Source of the DNA: Atherinomorus stipes
Lineage: Eukaryota; Chordata; Actinopteri; Atheriniformes; Atherinidae
Reading direction: 5' to 3'
Length of the DNA: 64,000 nt
NCBI GenBank assembly: GCA_023101725.1
Contig: JALJCO010008669.1
Coordinates: forward strand, 1 to 64,000
Part shown: positions 56,614-64,000 of the stretch, one piece after another
Layout: the number at the start of each line of letters is the position of its first letter
Position numbering within the stretch: position 1 is the stretch's first letter
Position numbers and translations under genes: made by a program
The notes under the pieces: generated by a model
What the model was told of the DNA's origin: nothing
Databases searched by the model: none
The model's input: the letters and a program-made list of their open reading frames with translations, nothing else

Positions 56614-58523
56614 TGCCAGCTGGCAGCAGCTGATGCAGAGAGGTGGCAGGAGCACCAGCCAGGTGTGGGAATGAGGCGGAGTGTGTATCGGAGAGAAGGT
56701 CCACTAATCAGTCTTGACCACCAACTGTATGGAGCGCGTCACTGAACAGGTGCAACAGAACATCCATACGGCATACCAAAACAGTTATGGACACCCTGCA
56801 GGAACACAGAAGCGTAGTCATTAAAATAACTTTAAAGAAGTGAAGCATATTACTGAGAAAATCAGTGACCTTGTCTGTGCATGCTCGTGCATGGTGAGGC
56901 GATTTCTAATTGAATGGTTAGTCTAATTGAGCAGGATTTCTCAGTGAGCAGGATGTAAGGACCCTGAATTCATTTGTTTTCAAAGCACAGCAGCAGCACG
57001 TGCTCTGCTTCACCGAGGGAAGCCTTCCTTTATCTACGCGTGGTTTCTCCTTTGTTTTGCTTTGAGAGGAGCCGGGTGCTGTGCCAGCCATCTGATTCCA
57101 GCCAGGCTGCAACCATCCGCCGTGGCTCTAAGTGAAGGGCAAGACTTAAGACTTTCATCTCAAGATGCCAGTCTGCACTGAAAACACACCAAGTCCCACA
57201 ATACTTTCAGATGGCAGTGCTGCTGACTCAGGAAGGTCAGTGTTTCTTTAGTTTTTTATTGTGGGTTCTGTTTTGGTGGCAGGGATCTTAACTTATTAAT
57301 TTATCTACTTTGTTGTATCGCTCAACTCTCATGGCAGTGAAAATCTTACTAAAGAAAAGTGAAATATAATTAAACAAAAAAAGAAACAACAGTTTGATTT
57401 AAAAGCTTGATTTCTCCTGCTTTAAGCTCATTTCCTGTGGTCTCATTTTGTCGTGCTCCTCTCAGGTTACTCCCTGCAAATTTCATGCTAAGTCACAGCA
57501 AGGTCTCAGGATCATCTTTTCTCACTCAACCTGCAAGTCCCCTCCTATTTCCTGCCAAAGAAACCCTTCCATTCCCAAGCCTAATTAGTGTCTGATTGAA
57601 AGAGAAGTTCAGGACCTGAGGAAACTTGGTACAAAGTGAATATCGGACCCACAGCGCAGAAAGACAGAACAAGAAATGAAAGAAAGCTTATAAAGTAGGA
57701 GAGACCTCCGTCTTGGTGAGTGGACAGGAGACAGAGGGGGTGAAACTTAAGCCTCAACAGCTCCAGACCAACACATGGCTTAATTAATAGTAAAAGATAG
57801 CTCTTGCATCTGAACCTCTTCACTCCCCTTTTCTTCTTTTGTGCAATTTGTATCTGATGAAAAAGACTGGTGGCATTTTAGCTCAGTATAACAATAAAAT
57901 ATTAATCAAAAAAAAAAGTTGGAAGAAAAAGGCTGCACTGATTTGCAATTTAAATTACCTGAGACTTCCTGGCAATTAATTATAGTCCACATAAGTGAGT
58001 GAGGGCATATACACAGATTTTTGCACACTTGTGTGTTTCTCAGTGTGTGCCATTATTTTAGCATCGTTACACAGCGTATCTAAAGCACAATTTTCCAGTT
58101 GCTTTTGGTATGCTGTCCCTTAAAGAGCACTATGAATACCGAGTAATCACACAGCAAATCAATTTAGGAAAACATGACAACACTGGCAGCACTGCTAACA
58201 GCCTCACAGCTTTCTAAGTAGGCCCAGATGACACTTAACCAGAATAAAGCTAAGAACGTTTTTTTTTTTTTCACAACCCTTTCATGACAAACATCAAGAG
58301 CAAAGCAGCAGGAGGAAAGCAGACATAACAAGTCAGAGATGGAGAAGATGTGAGCTAATCATAGGATGCCCTCTGAAGAAACGTCTTCAGACCAGTTGTC
58401 ATGGGAATCTGATCATGACAGAGCCAATGGAATAAATGACTAAGAGGGAACAAATATGATGAGATAAAGACAAACATTTACATTTCTGTTTGTATATATA
58501 GACCTATACAATCATGTGTGTGC

Positions 58524-58570
<47 letters not shown>

Positions 58571-59634
58571 AAGGCAATTAAAGTACTAAAGCAGAAGTTA
58601 TTGTAGCTGCAACTTTTCAGATAAGGGATGAAGATTTTTACTTTGGCTCAATCAGCACCAGAGATGGGTTGGATAAAAAGCAGAGGAAATTAGTGTGATA
58701 AGAGTGCTTAGAGGTACAGAGAGGCAGACCAACAAGTAAAAATGACATGCCTTTGCTGTTTCCAGCAAATAAAGGAATCCAGAAAACCAGACGACAGAGG
58801 CTGTGAAGTGTCGATGTCCAATCCAACTGTTTCTGCCAGTTCTCGCCGCTGTATGGAATTGCACTAAAACAAGCAGTGTTTTTCAAAGTCAAAATATAAC
58901 CTAACTTTTCATGCAAATTCTCATTTTTTAGTAAAGACAGGGACCAAGCTGGAGAAATATTAAGGTAGCCATTTCTCAACCTGATAGGAAGATTATTTTT
59001 AAAGGTCATAGCTAACTTTTTTTTAAAAAGAACACATCCACAGAACGTTGAGAGGGGGCAGAATCAAAGTCTTAATTCTACTGAAAAAAAAGTCTTAGAG
59101 TATATAAATAATTGTTTTACCAATTTTGACAAATATATAAATAAACTAAAGGATTCTGCCACTTTCCCTCTGGACACATTAAGCTAAATGTTTGCTAATG
59201 CTAATTAATGATTAGCTGGTACTATAAGTTGGCACAGTTGTGTTGCAGCTGGTTTGTTGGGTTCTTCTGCAGGTGATTTAGTGTGAAATGATTTAGACGT
59301 GTTTTCAGTGCAGTGTCAACACCACCTCCAGTATAAGGCGCACCTGGCAAATGGTACAATTGAAGGTTGGCACAAGAGCGAGTGAGTGTGAACGTGACAC
59401 TGGTGGGGAGGAATTAAACTTGCGGTTATCCCCTTTAAGAACAGGACAGTTACCAGGCTTTCCAGGCTACCAGCAGAGTTGAAGCACCAAAAAGGGAAGA
59501 TCCAATTGTATTTGGGGATAAATAGGAAACCTTTTTTTAAAAAAATCAGAAGTACACAGGAAACATATATTTTCATCTACAGTAAGTAACACCACAGAAC
59601 TTTGGTGGCCCCTAATGATGGCTAATTGTTTTTT
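56614..59634. other. 5' flank of the pseudogene, nothing recognised
   Basis: No CpG-island promoter, TATA-type promoter or 5' UTR exon could be supported. A (TA)n run lies at 58529-58568. Confidence 0.45.
58529..58568. repeat. (TA)n microsatellite
   Basis: About 20 uninterrupted TA units. Confidence 0.95.
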
Positions 59635-60860
59635 GTTTTTTTTTTTTTTTTTCTTTTTACTTGTCCTGTCCAGCATCGAAGCAAGCAGAATGGAAATCTG
59701 ATTGCTTTATTCTGTTGAACAGTTTTGCTTTATCAAGCGGAGCTTTATGAATATAAGGCTCCACTTGATATCATGTTTATTCATTTTATTTCTTTATTTA
59801 AACATTTGTCTATTACACCATTCCATTTCATACTGCTGGGCCTGACAAAGGAAAAATGAAAGTTAACAGAGATAATGATAGAAAGTGAAACAGAGAGAGA
59901 GGAGTAAGGAAGAGGAAAGAGAGAGAGGAGAGAAAACATGAATCCACTTACACAGTTCACTGGTACATCTGTACCGCGATCCCTAAACAACCAAGGTCTC
60001 TGTTGGAAAACAAAACAAGCAATCCCCTACAGGAGGACCTGCAGGTGGCTTAAATATCCTCAGATCATACAAACACACACAAACACACGCAGAACTACGC
60101 AGAGAAGAGGTACAACCTAGTCAGCGCAATGGGAAGTAGAGAAGAGGTACAACCTAGTCATCGCAATGGGAAGCAGTGTCACAGTGTCAACATGCATAAT
60201 AAAGGGTGCTCCGTGGTGATACAGTCATGCAGATGCAGCCTCGTCTCTGCAAGGAGGAGGAAGCCCGCAAGGCTCACGACCCAGGCCCCCAGCAGCCACT
60301 CAGAGGCCCAGATCCCAGCTACCCCCCCCCCCCCCCAAAGAGCGGACATGCATCCCCCGAAGGGCGGCAAAGGCGGCCCCAGCCGGAGCCCCCCGCAGTC
60401 TGGAGGCCCAGGCCCCAGCGGACCAAGACCAGCAGCTGCCGACCCCACCGGGCGCCGGGCGTCCCCCGGAGCGGAGACAGCGCCGGGCCCAGGGCCCAAG
60501 CGCCCAGGAGCAGCCACCCCCCCCCCCCCCGGACCCGGGCGGCCCAACCAAAACCCAGGAGGACCGGACCCCCCAGACGACGCCCCCCCAGGGCAGGCCA
60601 GCCCCCACCCCAACGTCCCTGCCCCACACACCTGACACCAGGGCGCCACCACCTCTACCACCCCCTACCCTGCCACCACGCTCACACACACACTCCCCAC
60701 ACACCTACCCCAACACTAGGTGGCTAATTGGACATATGTCTTGCATCCTGTCTCTCCTGAACTGTCTCCAGCCAGTAAAAGTCAGTCCCATGTTGTCTCC
60801 TGTCTTATCTCTTGTAGTGTCACTTCCAACCTCCTTTCCTCACTTCCTCCGATGTCTTCT
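59635..60860 (+). repeat. Retroelement-like repeat with GC-rich core; copy 2 of the 14360 repeat
   Basis: Order: T-run, TTACTTGTCCTGTCCAGCAT, GA-rich tract (59,890-59,935), a 37-bp direct duplication, a C/G-rich core with poly-C runs (60,270-60,660), then a segment shared with 14360-14510. This resembles a dispersed fish retroelement rather than a gene or CpG island. Both strands of the GC-rich core are open for 100-170 codons purely from composition. Confidence 0.5.
60101..60174. repeat. 37-bp tandem duplication
   Basis: AGAGAAGAGGTACAACCTAG ... GCAATGGGAAG occurs at 60101-60137 and 60138-60174 with two differences. Confidence 0.95.
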
Positions 60861-62567
60861 TGGGTTTCTCTACTGAATCAGTCATGGTACACATCCAAAA
60901 CGCCTTGTGCCTTGATATCTGGTTGTTGGTGTGTGACACTGTGCCGTATAGCAAAACACAGCTGTCACATGCTGTTCCAGGCTGGAAAAGGAGTCATAAA
61001 GACCAGTCTCTTTGCCTCAGGACACTGCAAGCCAAACAACAGCTCCAGGAATGTAGATAATGAATGTCAGTGTGCCATCAAAGCAACTCAGAAGCACAGA
61101 GTTTTACAGCTGGAAAATATGTAGTGCTGTTTAAACATATAAGGTTAATGTGCAATTAAGTAATCATTATAATAAAATGCTTACTTGGTCAGAAAATTTG
61201 TAAAAACATTCTTTATTATATAAAGCATTCAATAAATCCCCATATGTGACAAAGAGATGGGTATGATGGATGTTAATCTTACATTATCTAAAGATCTGTT
61301 ACCTTGTCACTCACAACAGCAAAATCTCATAAAACTCTCTGATGGAGAGCCCCTGTCATGTTGCTCTATTAGAGACAACAACAGCCAAACAATAACTTCA
61401 CCAAAGCTGAACAAAATAAAATCCTGAATCCAAATCCAGTTTTGGATCAACATCAAACATCACTTTAATGCTGGGCCACCATTTTCATGCAAATCATTCC
61501 GTTGCTTTGCAAGTAATCTTGCTAAAAACAAACAATTCATACCAATCACATAACCCACTTGACAAAGGTAATGATGCAGCTCGCAGCAAATGTTTCTAGT
61601 GAAATGCATTCTCCTCCATAAAAACATGAAACACATTTACTTTGACAACGCTATGATGAAGATTCATTGTTTCGCGAGTCTCACCAACAGCTGCTTTGAC
61701 TGAAGTGGGAGCTTACAAATCACAGTGCAGACAGCAGAGAAGCAAGAAAGAAAAACTGTATGCTTGTGTGTGTTTTGTACAATGCAGCAAGTGTGTGAGT
61801 AAGTAGAAAGGGGTGCAAATGGGGTTGGGCCAATTCCTTCCCACATCGTTCTCCCATGCCTGCTTTCAGAAAGGTAAGCCAGATGAGGAGAGCCCATTTA
61901 CATTCATTACAGAGACGGTCTGCTCTCACTCTGCCAGTCCAGCCACCATCTCTCTGTCACACACCTCAACTCACCAGAGAGTCTGACAAACCTAAAAAAA
62001 AAAAAAAAGATTCAACTTCTCCTGCATAAAGAGCTAAGTGAGGTGATGGCACAACCGCCCCTGCCAGCAGGATGAAAGCTGGAAGCTGCCAGCTGTCCAG
62101 GCCACCACAACCAGACTGTATACAGGAACCACATCACAAACACCCAGTCAGCCCATGACACCCAGCTCGTGGTGTGAAAACATTTGTGCTGAGAAGTTCA
62201 CATATCTGTAAATTTTACATAATGATATCATATCATTCTGGGCATATGTTACCTCCATCTGCAAATCGAATAATGAAAACAGCTTACAGCGCATATTTGC
62301 ACTTGGGGGCACATTTCTGTCTATTTGTTTTTTCCATCTGTGCTTGTGACAATATGAATCGCTGGTGATGCACAAGATGCTGGCACAGCCTTCTCAACCT
62401 GCATGTCTGTCAAAGAGTACAAAGAATATTTCGCTTATATTCAATATGTCCAGCTGTCTCTGTGTTACTATCCACGAAGAAAGCACTTTATTAACAACAT
62501 ATCCAAATTTTTCATTGAACTGTAGCCACTTAGATGTAGCAGGAAGATCTGCTGAACATCAACAATA
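60861..62567. other. Non-coding, nothing recognised
   Basis: Intergenic or far-upstream sequence, AT-rich, no supported feature. Confidence 0.45.
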
Positions 62568-62575
62568 CTGGTCAT

Positions 62576-63404
62576 CAGAGGTGGAAAGTAACTAATTACA
62601 TTTACTCAAATTACTGTAATTAAGTAGTTTTTGTGAGTATTTGTAATTTTTGAGTAGTTTTTTTTAAAACAGGTAATTTTACTTTTACTCAATTACATTT
62701 TTAACCCAAGTAATTTGCGTCATTACTTTGGAAATGTCCCCCATTACTGAGTAAAAAATTAAATGCATGGGGTGAAAAATCATCCTGAATCAGCGTTTCT
62801 CTTCATGTTAAAGAGATGAAGAAGGAAATCCTCGACCGTATCTCAGCCAGTTTTTTTGTTTTGTTTTGTTTTTTTCAAAAACAAACAAGTCAATAATTCA
62901 TCATACAGATGCGACAAATGTGTCTTATGTTTTCAGTGGGCAGAATATTCTGTGGGGCGTCAACCTTTAATTCATTTCTTAAATAAGCAGTCAGTGGCTC
63001 ATTTGTTCAGACTGATATGTTTATTTTATTTATTTATTATTATTTCATATTTATGATGAATTTTTGCGATAAAAAGAGCATAATTTGTTAAATTTTCAAT
63101 AAGGGAGAGCTCAACATTTTTGCCATCTTGGAAGCTTTGATTTGATTTTATCTTCTCTCTTTTATTGTTGAAAGAGTTTATCAAAAACAGTGTTGGACTG
63201 GATTTATAACTCGTTCTTTTTACAGTAAGTAACTTAAAGTATAACTGAGTAACTTTTACTCAAAGCAAATTTTAGATTAAGTACTTTTGACTTTTACTCG
63301 AATACATTTTTAGATGGGTACTTTTACTTTTACTTGAGTAGAATTTAAGAAAAGGAAAGCTACTTTTACTCAATTACAATTTTTCAGTACTTTTTCCACC
63401 TCTG
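62576..63404. mobile_element. 829-bp hAT MITE
   Basis: CAGAGGTGGAAAGTAACT at the left and its inverse AGTACTTTTTCCACCTCTG at the right. Flanks CTGGTCAT (62568-62575) and CTGGTAAT (63405-63412) agree at 7 of 8. Rich in TTTTACTC subrepeats in both orientations. Non-coding. Confidence 0.85.
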
Positions 63405-63412
63405 CTGGTAAT

Positions 63413-64000
63413 AATAATAAAGGAAAAGGTTTCTTCAAAGAAGAGCCCAGTTTAAACACATAAAATAAATAATGTCATAACAGAGTATGTAACCATTGTA
63501 TGAGATGAACTGGTTTTCCTGACCAGTTACCTACACCAATGAACCATAACAATAAAACCACTGACAGGCAATATGCTCATCCTGTCGCACTGTGATACAA
63601 AGCTGGAAAAACCTGCATCTATGCATATACACAACTGCTATTTTAACACTTGCAACCTCCCTAAACATTTCTGCAGAACAGGCAAAACCTCAAAATGTTT
63701 TTTTCCTGTTATAGTTTAAAATAATCTCCAAAGATTAAGATCTACATCAAATTCTGAAACTATCAGCTGCCATTTCCAGTCAGCCTCATCTGTGCTTTAG
63801 CCTCAGGTGTGTTGTAAAGGTAACATGTTATCTCTGCTGTGAAGATTATTTCAAAAGATGAGCTTAAAACAGTGTGAGACTATGTGGCACACTGTTCACC
63901 ACTGATGCTACAAAACAAAAACTGTTTGACCCAATTAGTGCAAAAATGGCACTGAAGTTTTATTCACATCACATTCTTTTATGTAAACAAAGTTACTAAA
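63413..64000. other. Non-coding right edge, nothing recognised
   Basis: No supported feature. Confidence 0.45.

Noticed and set aside
60129..60727. Pro-rich and Gly-rich frames of 100-173 codons on both strands
   Set aside because: Composition artefact of a C/G-rich repeat with poly-C runs.

Overview
The window reads as vertebrate, very probably teleost fish, nuclear DNA. It is AT-rich and intron-like, with no long open frames of good quality. CA, TA and ATGG microsatellites are common, and there is a dense mix of fish-type transposons: Tc1/mariner, hAT, PIF/Harbinger-like, TTAA-flanked MITEs, and L2-type and other non-LTR fragments. I see no intact protein-coding gene, no tRNA or rRNA, and no bacterial-type feature.

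The main object is on the minus strand. Six short blocks between 56,613 and 2,913, in the correct order, orientation and splice phase, match the first 238 or so codons of SPOP (MATH-BTB adaptor of the CUL3 ubiquitin ligase). Each block is bounded by canonical GT/AG splice signals, yet five of the six carry a disabling change: ATG to ATA at the start, a 1-nt insertion plus a donor-side deletion, an in-frame stop plus a 1-nt deletion, a 13-nt net deletion, and a 2-nt deletion. The fifth exon keeps its exact length and frame but differs from SPOP at about 17 of 59 residues. This is an intron-bearing (not retroposed) decaying spop duplicate. Its 3' half (rest of BTB, BACK domain, C terminus) must lie to the left of base 1 or be lost. 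The five introns are about 1.1, 7.1, 13.9, 20.5 and 10.4 kb.

Most of the rest is transposon sediment in those introns. From left to right: a three-level nest at 0.2-2.5 kb; a MITE inside an ATGG array at 3.7-4.0 kb; a hAT with a perfect 8-bp duplication and a BED-finger remnant at 6.2-7.1 kb; a foldback next to a THAP-like remnant at 7.1-7.5 kb; a Tc1 N-terminal fragment at 7.9-8.5 kb; a Tc1 element broken by an L2 and a MITE at 14.9-17.6 kb; a LINE C-terminal fragment at 23.5-24.0 kb; a TTAA element containing a hAT containing a LINE tail at 36.1-38.9 kb; a Harbinger-like element carrying a 41-bp minisatellite at 41.5-43.4 kb; a multi-palindromic foldback with 9-bp duplications at 46.9-48.0 kb; two hAT MITEs at 48.7 and 49.1 kb; a TTAA foldback at 50.9-51.8 kb; a GC-rich repeat at 59.6-60.9 kb, upstream of the pseudogene start; and a hAT MITE at 62.6-63.4 kb.

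Limits: family assignments rest on recalled protein and terminal-repeat patterns and on base-by-base reading, without searches. The SPOP comparison uses the recalled, nearly invariant vertebrate protein.
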